Assembly: GCA_015057635.1 (NCBI GenBank)
Contig: SVEB01000083.1
Span: 1-61,003, forward strand
From: Lachnospiraceae bacterium
Lineage (GTDB): Bacteria; Bacillota; Clostridia; Lachnospirales; Lachnospiraceae
Direction of reading: 5' to 3'
DNA: 61,003 nucleotides
The notes below the pieces were generated by a model, which made no database searches, had not been told where the DNA came from, and worked only from the letters and a program-made list of their open reading frames with translations. The position numbers and the translations under genes are program-made. Of this stretch, positions 1-8,740 are shown piece by piece. The stretch's first letter is position 1. Every line of letters begins with the position of its first letter.

Positions 1-106
1 CGGAAAATATATAGTCTCCCAGTCCCCAGCCGCTCACAGGGTCATGCATCCGTCCGCCGGCTGTGCCGAGCTTGGTCCTCCTCCCGGCGCCATTCTGGCG
101 ACCGAG

Positions 107-143
107 ATCACAAGGCGTTTCAAAAAGCGAAACGCCTTGTGAT
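107..143. repeat. Small covarying hairpin, probable tail of an element left of the window
   Basis: A perfect 15-bp stem (107-121 with 129-143) closes a 7-base loop. It contains CAAGGCGTTTC and its complement. The same layout, CAA-NN-CGTTT paired with AAACG-NN-TTG, follows the large inverted repeats at 2641-2908 and 19414-19627, with the two variable bases changing together. The GC-rich bases 1-105 before it may be the right arm of a further large element cut by the window edge, but the conserved core is not visible, so that is inference. Confidence 0.6.
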
Positions 144-194
144 GCGAAACAGAAGGAGGGAAGGGAACAGGAGAGAAAAAAGCAAAACAAAAAT

Positions 195-218
195 AAAAGG
201 AAAAGGAAAAGGAAAAGG
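195..218. repeat. Hexamer tandem repeat AAAAGG x4
   Basis: Four uninterrupted copies of AAAAGG lie in a purine-rich stretch between the hairpin at 107-143 and the mtnN ribosome binding site. This is a simple sequence repeat with no evident function; bases 144-325 otherwise hold no recognisable gene. Confidence 0.7.
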
Positions 219-337
219 AAATGAAGAAGAGGAGGAGACAAAAAGGAAAAGTGTTTGACAGAAACACCAAGATACTATAGAATTGAGAAAAATTACAATA
301 AAATGGAAGTGAAATACAGAACATAAGGAGTGAGAGT

Positions 338-1018
338 ATGCGGCGGATTGGAATTATTTCGGCGATGTGGATTGAAGTGGAACTTCTTCATTCAAAGATG
401 ACGGATGTTGAGGAAGTAAAGCATGCAGGGATGAAGTATTATAAAGGGAAGCTTGAGAATGTGGATGTAGTGTTATCGACCTGCAGTATCGGAAAGGTAA
501 ATGCCGCTATTTACACACAGGTTATGATCGATCATTTTAATGTGGATGCTATCATTCATACGGGAATCGCCGGGAGCATGGATGAGAATGTAAAGCACTT
601 GTCTGTTGTAGTGGCGGATGGGCTGACCTATTATGATGTGCGGAAGGAACAGTTAAAGAACTGGTTTCCAAATCAGGAAGTATTTCAGACCGATCAGACT
701 CTAAGAAATATTTTAAAAGAATGTGCAGGAGCGGACGCAAGATGTGGTCTGATCCTTACAGGGGATGACTTTATATCCAGTGCGGAAAGAAAAGCAGAAT
801 TAAAGAAACGGTATCCGGCATTATGTGTCGAGATGGAAGGATGTGCAGTTGCCCATGCGGCATATGTAAACGGGATTCCATTTGGCGTGATTCGATGTAT
901 CTCGGATCTGGCAGATGGGGATGCCACAGAGGATTATAGTGGATTTGAACAGAAGGCAGCCGTGAAAGCATCAGAAATCGTACAAAAGACACTCCGCAGA
1001 ATAGCGCTAATAACATAG
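338..1018 (+). CDS. mtnN: 5'-methylthioadenosine/S-adenosylhomocysteine nucleosidase
   Basis: Cytosolic hydrolase of 226 residues that cleaves adenine from methylthioadenosine, S-adenosylhomocysteine and 5'-deoxyadenosine, the last being a waste product of radical SAM enzymes such as NrdG and the SPL-like protein in this window. Seen: the N-terminal 'IGIISAM' strand, the 'TGIAGS' phosphate/ribose loop near residue 78, the 'VEMEG' substrate motif at about 164-168 and 'SDLAD' at about 188-192, whose first Asp is the family's catalytic acid. Length matches the family (about 230). The start is supported by AAGGAG just upstream. A second nucleoside phosphorylase-fold gene follows after 71 bases on the same strand, so a salvage operon is plausible. 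Confidence 0.9.
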   Translation: MRRIGIISAMWIEVELLHSKMTDVEEVKHAGMKYYKGKLENVDVVLSTCSIGKVNAAIYTQVMIDHFNVDAIIHTGIAGSMDENVKHLSVVVADGLTYYDVRKEQLKNWFPNQEVFQTDQTLRNILKECAGADARCGLILTGDDFISSAERKAELKKRYPALCVEMEGCAVAHAAYVNGIPFGVIRCISDLADGDATEDYSGFEQKAAVKASEIVQKTLRRIALIT

Positions 1019-1089
1019 CAAGAATAATGAACATATCATAACCAACTTTATAATAAGAAATAAGTCTGATTTTCGAGGAGGAAAAAAGT

Positions 1090-1860
1090 ATGATATTGGA
1101 AGAATTTGATTCGAGTAAAAATGCAGTACTTAATCCATTTGATATAATAAGGCCCCTAGAAAACTGTCCTAAGGTGGCGATATCCTGTTTCTCACATACC
1201 ACATTTGAAAGACTTGTAAAAGAATTAAACGGAGTTCCAATCGCTAAAACCGGGACGGCCAATATATCCATTCCCATCTACAAGGTAAAGTATCATAATA
1301 TAGAAGCTGCCTTATTCTTGTCTTGTGTCGGAGCCGCCGGATGTGTAGCTGTGCTGGAGGATGTATTCGCCATGGGCGTAGAAAAACTCGTTCTCTTTGG
1401 CACCTGTGGGGTACTAAGTTCAGACATAAAAGACTGTTCCATCATCATTCCGAACCGTGCCATCAGAGACGAGGGAACCAGTTTTCATTATGCCCCTCCA
1501 TCCGACGAGATCGCAGTCAATCCAAAATATCAGGATGAGTTCATTGAAATACTAAAAGCCCATAACTGCACCTATACGGTCGGAAAAGCATGGACTACGG
1601 ACGGCTGTTATCGGGAAACCCGTGAAAAAGTAAAACGCCGAAAAGAAAACGGCTGTATCTGTGTTGAAATGGAATGTTCCGCAGTAGCCGCATTCGCTCA
1701 GTTTAGAGAAAAAGAAATCTTTCATTTCTTCTATGCCGCCGATAACTTAGACTCAGAAGCGTGGGATGCAAGAAGCCTCTCCAACTCTGCGAATCTCTTA
1801 GAAAAGGACCGGATCGCATTATTAGCCATGGAACTAGCTGAAGTAATTGCCCAGCAATAA
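1090..1860 (+). CDS. Nucleoside phosphorylase (PNP/UDP family)
   Basis: A 256-residue protein of the purine-nucleoside/uridine phosphorylase superfamily, which splits nucleosides with phosphate. Seen: 'GTANISIPIYKV' near the N-terminal third, 'CVGAAGCVAVLE' phosphate-binding-like segment, 'FGTCGVL' strand, and 'CVEMECSAVAAFAQF' matching the substrate-binding EME motif of the fold. The C-terminal segment has 'AADNLDSEAWD' rather than the usual SDxxD, so the nucleoside specificity is open; uridine phosphorylase-like is most likely. GAGGAGG precedes the ATG. It lies 71 bases after mtnN on the same strand, consistent with a shared salvage role. No terminator is visible after it. Confidence 0.75.
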   Translation: MILEEFDSSKNAVLNPFDIIRPLENCPKVAISCFSHTTFERLVKELNGVPIAKTGTANISIPIYKVKYHNIEAALFLSCVGAAGCVAVLEDVFAMGVEKLVLFGTCGVLSSDIKDCSIIIPNRAIRDEGTSFHYAPPSDEIAVNPKYQDEFIEILKAHNCTYTVGKAWTTDGCYRETREKVKRRKENGCICVEMECSAVAAFAQFREKEIFHFFYAADNLDSEAWDARSLSNSANLLEKDRIALLAMELAEVIAQQ

Positions 1861-1995
1861 AATAGAAGATATAAGCCAAGGTACAAATAGAAATAAAGAT
1901 GAGCTTTCAATACTCAAAGCTCAAAAAAACTAACGTGATAGTAAGAAATATAAGAAACGACTGAAACGATCACAGCAGTACACGGAAATTGAGAG

Positions 1996-2553
1996 ATGGA
2001 GGTATTTGAAGTGGATCACGAAATACTGATAGCAATTATGATGTCACTAGGAGCGTATACCGTAGCCAGAGGAAGAAAAAAGATGAAAAAAAGTATATTA
2101 CATTGTGGAATTGTAGCGGCAATAGCCATAGTAGTCATAGTAGCGTCTAGTCACATTTTTAGAATAAAATAGCCGCCAGCGCTTCAATTAACCTATGAGG
2201 AAGATAAAAAGTACCTAAAGCAAAACGCAACCATTGGAACTTATAGCTGGAAAACGTTCTTTTATCACATAAATGCCTGTGGTGAAAGCCCTGCAGACAT
2301 AGAGAAAAGTGGTAGTTTAGCCTCATTTGACATTAATTCAGCCGAATGTGAAATTATCTTGGATTTTGCCATGAAAGTAGATACCATATCAATAGTAGCA
2401 GAAGCAATCAATAGCAATCTAACTGAGAAAGCGGAACCAACCATAATCGATCAAAACACATATTCTCTAATCGTAAAGCCCAATTACATATATTCTGTCA
2501 TAGCGCAATATGAAGGTAGAGGAGAAGTATTATACGCATTCTCCATTAAATAA
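1996..2553 (+). pseudogene. Membrane-anchored hypothetical protein interrupted by an in-frame TAG
   Basis: One reading frame runs from ATG 1996 (or ATG 2083, which has AGAGGA 8 bases upstream) to TAA at 2551-2553, broken only by TAG at 2170-2172. The 5' part encodes a basic tail and one membrane segment (HCGIVAAIAIVVIVASS). The 3' part encodes about 126 residues beginning 'PPALQLTYEEDKKYL' and including 'ATIGTYSWKTFF', which look like one extracytoplasmic domain. Because both halves stay in the same frame and only join as a sensible anchored protein, a nonsense mutation is the simplest explanation; suppression or two separate products are alternatives. The family is not recognised. Confidence 0.65.
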
Positions 2554-2602
2554 ATGTAACCTCCCCTCTCATTCCACCTCCATCCCTCACCACCCCGCAT
2601 TT

Positions 2603-2638
2603 GCAACAATGCGTTTGCTTCTTAAAACGCATTGTTGC
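2603..2638. repeat. Small covarying hairpin beside palindrome A
   Basis: A 14-bp perfect stem (GCAACAATGCGTTT and complement) with an 8-base loop. It touches the far edge of the large inverted repeat at 2641-2908, i.e. it lies 3' of it when read on the strand of the gene at 2926-3321. Its CAA-TG-CGTTT / AAACG-CA-TTG plan matches the hairpins at 107-143 (GG/CC) and 19624-19657 (GA/TC). Confidence 0.75.
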
Positions 2639-2640
2639 CT

Positions 2641-2908
2641 CGCAGGAAGTCTCCGAAGGGGCTGACGACGGGATGTGCGGAGCCGAAACGGTGTGTGGCG
2701 TGGGATAATTTCCGAAGTGTCCGGCTCAGGACGAACAAAATCGGTCCGGCTGTTTTTGAATAGCAGACAGTGCATTCCTGTCTGATAGGCAAAAATAGCC
2801 GGACCGATTTTGTCCGCTCCTGCGTCCGAACACTTGGAAATTATCCCACGCCGCACGCCGTTTCGGCTCCGCGCGTCCCGCCGTCAGCCCCTTTGGGGAC
2901 TTCCTGCG
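2641..2908 (-). repeat. Large intergenic inverted repeat, family 1, copy A
   Basis: A 268-bp imperfect palindrome. Outer arms begin CGCAGGAAGT and end with its complement. Read on the minus strand (that of the gene at 2926-3321) it has the family plan: outer arm, core TTCGGACGC-AGG-AGCGGACAAAA (2808-2833), inner arm, apex CTATCAGACAG-loop-CTGTCTG (2761-2789), inner arm, core TTTTGTTCGT-CCT-GAGCCGGACA (2717-2740), outer arm. The triplet AGG/CCT differs from the ATG and GAG copies but still pairs. It starts 17 bases after that gene's stop codon. Outer-arm differences are almost all transitions. Confidence 0.9.
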
Positions 2909-2925
2909 AGCGCCCTCTAAATTTT

Positions 2926-3321
2926 TTAATGCTCCACGTTCTGTCCGTTGGTCATAGCGGTGTGTTCGCGGGTAAGTTCCTCGTGGAGGGCGATAGATGT
3001 CCAGGCACGGTTATGTTCGGTAACCATAGCCTTTAAGTTGATCTTAGAGATCTTCGCTTTGCGCATTTCCGCTAACAGCATATTTAAGCGTCTGCCGTCA
3101 AAGCCGTACATCACCATCATTTCATCCTCAAAATCCTTTCCTTCATAAGGGGCCCCCGGTTCAAATCCATCCAGGTTAAGAAGATATCCGATCGGATGCA
3201 TATAATCCTCTTTTGCGATCATCTTAATCTTCATTCCCATGCGGATCAAAACGACTTTTAACTTTCTTTCTTTTTCTTTATCCTCTATATGATATAGTAA
3301 AACGGTTCCCTGATTTGCCAT
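2926..3321 (-). CDS. DUF3783-like protein
   Basis: A 131-residue soluble protein with no signal peptide or membrane segment. Seen: an N-terminal strand-rich part (GTVLLYHIEDKEKERKLKVV), then 'PIGYLLNLDGFEP', an acidic stretch and 'MMVMYGFDGRRLNMLLAEMRK', which resembles the DUF3783 family; the function is unknown. AAAGGAG precedes the ATG. It is a single gene read toward the convergent broken gene at 1996-2553, and palindrome A lies directly behind its stop codon and is oriented with it. Confidence 0.6.
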   Translation of the reverse strand: MANQGTVLLYHIEDKEKERKLKVVLIRMGMKIKMIAKEDYMHPIGYLLNLDGFEPGAPYEGKDFEDEMMVMYGFDGRRLNMLLAEMRKAKISKINLKAMVTEHNRAWTSIALHEELTREHTAMTNGQNVEH

Positions 3322-3514
3322 AAAAATGCTCCTTTTCTCTTTTGATAAGTTGCGCTATTATTATAAGCGATGACAAACGCAATGTAAATGTGCTGTCAAA
3401 AAAAGATGGTAAGGTAGTATACCCAAACCATTCTCAAAACATCTATTTTCTCACATCTTTTCTTGAAATCTAAAGAATTTGTATAGTTTCACATAATTTT
3501 TCGAATTTCAACAC

Positions 3515-3571
3515 ACCACTATATATAGTAGAAAAATTTAAAAAATAAAAATAAAATTCAATATATAGTAG
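3515..3571 (+). promoter_or_regulatory. Candidate NrdR box pair and promoter of nrdD
   Basis: Two similar AT-rich sites, ACCACTATATATAGTAG (3515-3531) and CAATATATAGTAG (3559-3571), lie 40 bp apart on the same face of the helix, the arrangement of NrdR boxes before ribonucleotide reductase genes. A possible promoter, TAGACG (3569-3574), 17 bases, TATACT (3592-3597), overlaps the second box, so binding would block transcription. NrdR as the regulator is inferred from the site pattern and the downstream gene. The rest of 3322-3759 is AT-rich with nothing else recognised. Confidence 0.55.
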
Positions 3572-3783
3572 ACGAATGCATTCATCTATGCTATACTCTT
3601 TCGGTAGTGCAAATATGTTATGTGAGAGAGGCCGGATAGAATCTATTCGGCATTCATATATAGGGGGATGTTGGATGTACAATAGACCAGGGAAATTTTT
3701 GTGGGAATAAAGTTAAGAATAAAGCAAGGAAAACTTGTCAGTACTTACACAAGAAGACAATGACGGAGAGAGGAAGTAAAAGC

Positions 3784-5910
3784 ATGAAAGTTATTAAGCG
3801 TGATGGCAGAGTTACTGATTATGACAGAAATAAGATTTTAGTCGCTATACGCAAGGCGAATGACGAAGTTGAGAGCAGAGAGCAGGTGACAGAAGCTCAG
3901 ATTGAAGCAATCATAGCAGGGATTGAGTGCTTGCACAAAGAGACAATGCATGTTGAAGAAATTCAGGACATCATTGAGCAGAAGTTAATGGCAGACAGAA
4001 AGTTTGTTTTAGCAAAGACTTATATCATCTACCGTTATACAAGGGAATTAGTACGTAAAGCAAATACAACAGACGAATCAATTATGGGTCTGATTAAACA
4101 TAGTAATAAAGATGTAATGGAAGAAAACTCAAACAAGAATGCAGTGATCGCATCTACCCAGCGAGATCTGATCGCGGGCGAGGTTTCCAAGGATTTAACA
4201 AGAAGACTTCTTCTTCCGGAGAAGATCAGCAAGGCTCATGATGAAGGTATCCTTCATTTCCATGATTCCGATTACTTCTTACAATCCATTTTCAACTGCT
4301 GCTTAATCAATATTAAAGACATGTTAGACAATGGCACTGTCATGAATGCAAAGCTGATTGAAAGCCCTAAGAGCTTCCAGGTAGCATGTACCGTTATGAC
4401 ACAGATCATCTCTGCAGTAGCAAGCTCCCAGTACGGCGGCCAGTCTGTTGATATCAGACATTTAGGAAAATATCTTCGCATCAGCCGCGAGAAATATAAA
4501 AAACGTTATGTAGAAAAGTTCGGCGATTCTATTTCCGAGGAAGTGTTAGAGCAGTTCATCGATGAACGTTTAAAAGATGAATTAAGATCCGGTGTTCAGA
4601 CAATCCAGTACCAGATCAACACATTAATGACAACAAATGGACAGTCTCCATTCGTTACCTTGTTCTTAAATCTGGATAAGGATGATGAATATATCGAAGA
4701 AAATGCGATGATCATCGAAGAAATTCTTCGTCAGCGTTTACAGGGCATTAAAAATGAAAAAGGTGTTTATGTGACACCAGCATTCCCTAAATTAATTTAT
4801 GTATTAGATGAGCATAACTGTTTAAAGGGCGGTAAATACGATTATATTACAAAACTTGCGGTACAGTGTTCTGCAAAACGTCTGTATCCAGACTACATTT
4901 CCGCAAAGAAGATGCGTGAGAATTATGAAGGAAATGTATTCAGCTGTATGGGATGCCGAAGCTTCTTAAGCCCATGGAAAGATGAAAACGGCAACTATAA
5001 GTTTGAAGGAAGATTCAATCAGGGTGTAGTAAGCCTTAACCTTCCACAGATCGGTATTCTTGCAAATGGTGACGAAGAGCTGTTCTGGCAGATCTTCGAG
5101 GAACGTCTTGCACTTTGCTACGAAGCGTTAATGTGCAGACATCATGCATTAGAAGGAACTATTTCCGATACAAGTCCAATTCACTGGCAGTACGGTGCAA
5201 TTGCCCGCTTAAAGAAAGGCGAGACAATTGATAAGTTATTACACGGCGGTTACTCCACCATTTCTCTTGGTTACATCGGTTTATACGAAGTAACAAAGTT
5301 AATGAAAGGGGTTAGCCATACGGACCCAGTCGGAACAGAATTCGCATTAAAGGTTATGAACCGCATGAGAGAAGCTTGCGAGACATGGAAGAAGGAAACC
5401 GGGATCGGCTTTGGTTTATACGGTACACCAGCAGAATCTTTATGCTATCGTTTCGCAAGAATTGATAAGGAACGTTTCGGTGAGATCGCAGATATCACAG
5501 ATAAGGGATACTATACAAACTCTTACCATGTGGATGTTCGTGAGAAGATTGATGCATTCTCTAAATTTACATTTGAAAGCCAGTTCCAGGTAATCTCTTC
5601 TGGCGGTGCGATTTCTTATGTAGAGATTCCAAACATGAAGAATAACTTAGAAGCATTAGAAGAAATCGTGAAGTTTATCTACGATAATATTCAGTACGCG
5701 GAATTTAATACAAAGTCTGACTTCTGCCATGTGTGCGGATTTGACGGCGAAATCAAGATCAATGATGACCTTCAGTGGGAATGCCCACAGTGTGGAAATC
5801 ATGATCACTCCAAGATGAACGTAACAAGAAGAACTTGCGGTTACCTTGGAGAGAATTTCTGGAATGTCGGAAAGACCAAAGAAATTAACTCAAGAGTGCT
5901 TCATATCTAA
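3784..5910 (+). CDS. nrdD: Anaerobic ribonucleoside-triphosphate reductase
   Basis: Class III glycyl-radical enzyme of 708 residues that reduces ribonucleoside triphosphates to deoxynucleotides without oxygen. Seen: N-terminal ATP-cone ('KVIKRDGRVTDYDRNKI', residues 2-18), the catalytic barrel with 'FSCMGCRSFLSPW', a C-terminal zinc ribbon (CHVCG and CPQCG, about 650-675) and the glycyl-radical motif 'RRTCGYL' with Gly at about 686. The ATG at 3784 is chosen because GAGAGGAAG sits 7 bases upstream; an in-frame ATG at 3760 lacks a site. The activase nrdG is not adjacent but at 11188. A strong terminator follows. Confidence 0.95.
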   Translation: MKVIKRDGRVTDYDRNKILVAIRKANDEVESREQVTEAQIEAIIAGIECLHKETMHVEEIQDIIEQKLMADRKFVLAKTYIIYRYTRELVRKANTTDESIMGLIKHSNKDVMEENSNKNAVIASTQRDLIAGEVSKDLTRRLLLPEKISKAHDEGILHFHDSDYFLQSIFNCCLINIKDMLDNGTVMNAKLIESPKSFQVACTVMTQIISAVASSQYGGQSVDIRHLGKYLRISREKYKKRYVEKFGDSISEEVLEQFIDERLKDELRSGVQTIQYQINTLMTTNGQSPFVTLFLNLDKDDEYIEENAMIIEEILRQRLQGIKNEKGVYVTPAFPKLIYVLDEHNCLKGGKYDYITKLAVQCSAKRLYPDYISAKKMRENYEGNVFSCMGCRSFLSPWKDENGNYKFEGRFNQGVVSLNLPQIGILANGDEELFWQIFEERLALCYEALMCRHHALEGTISDTSPIHWQYGAIARLKKGETIDKLLHGGYSTISLGYIGLYEVTKLMKGVSHTDPVGTEFALKVMNRMREACETWKKETGIGFGLYGTPAESLCYRFARIDKERFGEIADITDKGYYTNSYHVDVREKIDAFSKFTFESQFQVISSGGAISYVEIPNMKNNLEALEEIVKFIYDNIQYAEFNTKSDFCHVCGFDGEIKINDDLQWECPQCGNHDHSKMNVTRRTCGYLGENFWNVGKTKEINSRVLHI

Positions 5911-5923
5911 TTGATAAAAAAAT

Positions 5924-5961
5924 AGGGCTGTGGATTTTTAATCCGACAGCCCTGTTTTTTT
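5924..5961 (+). terminator. Intrinsic terminator of nrdD
   Basis: AGGGCTGTGGATT pairs with AATCCGACAGCCCT (one bulged base) and is followed by a run of seven T. Confidence 0.9.
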
Positions 5962-6037
5962 CTTTTCATTGCCTGCTTCATTTGATAGCAGAAAGTCTTG
6001 CTTACATGTTTTCTTTTTTAAACAGCAAGTGTACTGC

Positions 6038-6691
6038 TTACATACATTTTCGCATAGCAGCGCCCTGTGCGTATTTGGACAGATCCCGTTTATAGAATAA
6101 CACATAAAGCATATACTGTAGTGCTCCCCCTGCGATTACAAGGACATATCCTAGTATAATTGTCACAGGCAATGACAATGGAAGTGTAACTGTATGAAAT
6201 CTCATATAATTCCCGAACATGCTAAAGGCCAGGTATGTGGTGAGGAAAAGAACAAAGGATACAAAAAAGTATTTATATGCTGTTCCTGTGTAAATCGCCA
6301 GGAAGAACACCGAAATTCCTGTAAATAAAATATTAAGAGTCAGCATTTCCCGGTATTCCGGATGCAGATGAACCACTACAAGCTGAAGGATGATATAGAA
6401 GGTATATAATATCAGTTCACACCCTGTATACATAATAGCTGGAACTGTGGTCTGAAGCTTCTTTTTACTGGAGGAAGACTGAACCTGGTTAGAAGCATTG
6501 ATAGAATACAGCAGCTGTACCGGCCACATGGCATTACTCAGGATAAAAAGTCCTGCATAGCCGATATTGTCATTAAAAAATACAGCACAAGCCACGCCGG
6601 CTATGAAAAATACAATAGCCAATATAATGGACAGTGTTCGTTGTGAGGAATATTTTAATAATTTAATTCCTAATTTAAGATCATTTATCAT
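6038..6691 (-). CDS. ABC transporter membrane subunit
   Basis: A 217-residue integral membrane protein with about six hydrophobic helices (for example LSIILAIVFFIAGVACAVFF and VTLPLSLPVTIILGYVLVIAGG). Being last in the operon GntR regulator - ATPase - membrane protein - membrane protein, it is most likely one of two permease subunits of a small exporter. Its start codon overlaps the end of the preceding gene by 11 bases, which implies translational coupling. The sequence is poorly conserved and the substrate cannot be told. It is a half-size subunit, so pairing with the 207-residue neighbour is expected. Confidence 0.7.
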   Translation of the reverse strand: MINDLKLGIKLLKYSSQRTLSIILAIVFFIAGVACAVFFNDNIGYAGLFILSNAMWPVQLLYSINASNQVQSSSSKKKLQTTVPAIMYTGCELILYTFYIILQLVVVHLHPEYREMLTLNILFTGISVFFLAIYTGTAYKYFFVSFVLFLTTYLAFSMFGNYMRFHTVTLPLSLPVTIILGYVLVIAGGALQYMLYVLFYKRDLSKYAQGAAMRKCM

Positions 6692-7304
6692 AATAACTCT
6701 CCTTCATTTTCTTTAAAACAATCCGTAAGGATAAAATGCTGACAAGGATGGCAAGGACCAGGGCAATGAATACCAGATATGTAGCATCCAGTGAAAATAG
6801 CATTGCAAGTACGAGCAGAATCATTGCAGCATAAGATATGAGCATGTTGATCCAGTAGTTGCTAAAGAAACGGCTAATCGTTATGCCGGCCACGCACAGA
6901 CTGTAAGTAAACAGAATGGATGCCCCGAGAAAACATACGGTCTGCCAGGTTGTAAGGGTAAATGCCTCTGGGTTTTGGGATTTGGTATAAAAGAAACCAA
7001 TGCATATCCATAGGCTTGAATTTAGAAGACAACGAGCCAGATTAACAACGAGACCATCTTTTAGAACCTGCATCCCTTTCTTTGAGGATTTTAAATAGTT
7101 CATAGACTGGGCATCCTTTGAACAGATTCCGCCAAACAGCCAGTTATCAGACATAATCTCAAAAAATACAACAAAAACTGCCTGTGTATATGGCCTAAAA
7201 GGAAATACGATCATGAGTCCCAACAAAATCAGATGGATCAGCCCAAACATCATAAGACGATATAAAAAAGAAGTAAAAACCAGATAACTTTTTATTTTTC
7301 TCAT
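6681..7304 (-). CDS. ABC transporter membrane subunit
   Basis: A 207-residue protein with about six membrane helices (LMMFGLIHLILLGLMIVF, TVCFLGASILFTYSLCVAGI, LISYAAMILLVLAMLFSL). It follows the ATPase gene by 11 bases and overlaps the next membrane gene, so the three are co-transcribed and probably form one transporter. Basic residues after the N-terminus (MRKIKSY) suit a cytoplasmic N-terminus. No catalytic motifs are present and the cargo is unknown. Confidence 0.7.
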   Translation of the reverse strand: MRKIKSYLVFTSFLYRLMMFGLIHLILLGLMIVFPFRPYTQAVFVVFFEIMSDNWLFGGICSKDAQSMNYLKSSKKGMQVLKDGLVVNLARCLLNSSLWICIGFFYTKSQNPEAFTLTTWQTVCFLGASILFTYSLCVAGITISRFFSNYWINMLISYAAMILLVLAMLFSLDATYLVFIALVLAILVSILSLRIVLKKMKESYYDK

Positions 7305-7315
7305 AATGACTCCTT

Positions 7316-8221
7316 TTACGCGAATTTCATTTGCAGTTTGGTATTAGCTTTCATGACCGCGATGCTGATCTGGGAAAGGGAAGGCGTTTCGAAGCTGACA
7401 TCCATTCCGGCAAGCTGATCCATATTGGAAGCAAGGCAGATACCTTCAAATCCGTACTGATTTACAGAACAGCTGTATAAAATCTTTTTGGCAGCAGCGA
7501 TATCTTCTTTTTCACCCTTTACGAGAATATATTTTTCTTTTAAATCTTCTACAAATCCCTGTTCTACAATCGTTCCGTGCTCCATGATGATAGCGTAGTC
7601 TGTCACATTCTCCATGTCGCTGATGTTATGAGTGGAAAAGAAAACGCTGGTCTCTCCATTTCCACGTTCTAAATAGTCACGAATTAATTCACAGAGTTTG
7701 TCACGCATCAGTGGGTCGAGTGGAGAAGCTGGTTCATCTAAGATCAGAAGTTTGGTATCTCTGGCAAGAACACCTGCAAGCATCAGCTTCATACGCATAC
7801 CATCTGAGAGTGCAGTTACTTTTTTATTCTGCATGTTACGATCATGGATGGAAATTCCAAGCTCTTCACAGAGAGCATCGAACCTCTTTGGCGAAAAATT
7901 CTCAAATAATAGTTCTGAGATTGTTTTAACCTGAGAAACGGTCCAGTTCGGGAGATAGTAATTTCCAGGACCGGTGTAGCCAATGAGGTCTTTGACGGTT
8001 TCGTCTTCCAGAGTATGACTTTCATCGAAATAAGTAAGTTTGCCTTTATAATCCAGGCGAATGCCGGCTAAAATATTCAAAAGCGTTGTTTTGCCAGCGC
8101 CATTTTCTCCAATCAGTGCGGTTGCAAATCCCTTTGGAACCTGTAAAGAAGGGATATTCAAATCAAATCCGTGGAACTTTTTCTTCATATCCTGTCCATT
8201 GATCACATTATTTACATTCAT
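7316..8221 (-). CDS. ABC transporter ATP-binding protein (YtrB-like)
   Basis: A 301-residue ATPase subunit. Seen: Walker A 'GENGAGKTTLL' near residue 37, signature 'ALSDGMRMK' (a variant of LSGGQ typical of small drug/peptide exporters), Walker B 'LLILDEP' and the switch His in 'FFSTHNI'. The C-terminal 80 residues are an accessory domain. With a YtrA-type GntR regulator 28 bases upstream and two membrane genes downstream, the set resembles the cell-envelope-stress exporters of Firmicutes. Direction and cargo are inference. Confidence 0.85.
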   Translation of the reverse strand: MNVNNVINGQDMKKKFHGFDLNIPSLQVPKGFATALIGENGAGKTTLLNILAGIRLDYKGKLTYFDESHTLEDETVKDLIGYTGPGNYYLPNWTVSQVKTISELLFENFSPKRFDALCEELGISIHDRNMQNKKVTALSDGMRMKLMLAGVLARDTKLLILDEPASPLDPLMRDKLCELIRDYLERGNGETSVFFSTHNISDMENVTDYAIIMEHGTIVEQGFVEDLKEKYILVKGEKEDIAAAKKILYSCSVNQYGFEGICLASNMDQLAGMDVSFETPSLSQISIAVMKANTKLQMKFA

Positions 8222-8249
8222 TTTTTAATCCTTTCTGAAATGGTTTCGG

Positions 8250-8624
8250 TTAGTTTTCTTTCATGGAAAGAAGCGTATTTAGTGTAGCTACTAATTCAGA
8301 GTCGGGCATTCCTGCAATATCCGCAGCCTGAATTGCCTCTAAGAGGGCAGTCTCGACTTTCCTTAAATGCTGCTCCTTCATCATCTCACTGTCCTGGGCA
8401 TTGACATAAAAGCCTTTTCCCTGTACGGCAGTTACAAGCCCCGTACTCTCTAATTGTTCATAAGCTTTCATCGTGGTGATGACACTGATCTTAAGATCTT
8501 TTGCTAATCCGCGAATGGAAGGAAGATATTCTCCCTGTTTCATTTTCCCGGATAGGATATCAGCCTGAAGCTGATCTGCAATCTGCTGATAAATTGGTAC
8601 TCCTGAGCTTTGTAAAATTTTCAT
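8250..8624 (-). CDS. GntR-family regulator, YtrA type
   Basis: A 124-residue repressor: winged helix at residues 10-75 ('PIYQQIADQLQADILSGKMKQGEYLPS' region, recognition helix 'ISVITTMKAYEQLE') followed by a short helical tail, the size of the YtrA subfamily, which lacks a large ligand domain. It is first in the operon with the ABC exporter genes. Its own promoter carries a perfect 10-bp inverted repeat, so autoregulation is likely. AGGAATGAAA lies at the start; the ribosome binding site is weak. Confidence 0.85.
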   Translation of the reverse strand: MKILQSSGVPIYQQIADQLQADILSGKMKQGEYLPSIRGLAKDLKISVITTMKAYEQLESTGLVTAVQGKGFYVNAQDSEMMKEQHLRKVETALLEAIQAADIAGMPDSELVATLNTLLSMKEN

Positions 8625-8704
8625 TCCTATTCTCCATATCTATTGCATGCATATTTGATGGTTGAAAATAAAGTAGCAGTGAACAGCAGGAAGCTGTTCT
8701 TACT

Positions 8705-8740
8705 AACTGTTTATATGTTATATATACACCATAAACAGTT
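8705..8740. promoter_or_regulatory. Candidate operator of the GntR/ABC operon
   Basis: AACTGTTTAT (8705-8714) and its exact complement ATAAACAGTT (8731-8740) flank 16 bases that contain the -10 box. The repeat reaches into the spacer between -35 and -10. Its position before a YtrA-type GntR gene makes it the likely autoregulatory site. Confidence 0.75.

Noticed and set aside
34-324. Minus-strand open frame rich in Phe and Ser before mtnN
   Set aside because: Its sequence is the translation of purine-rich repeats (AAAAGG) on the other strand and has no start site or conserved motif.
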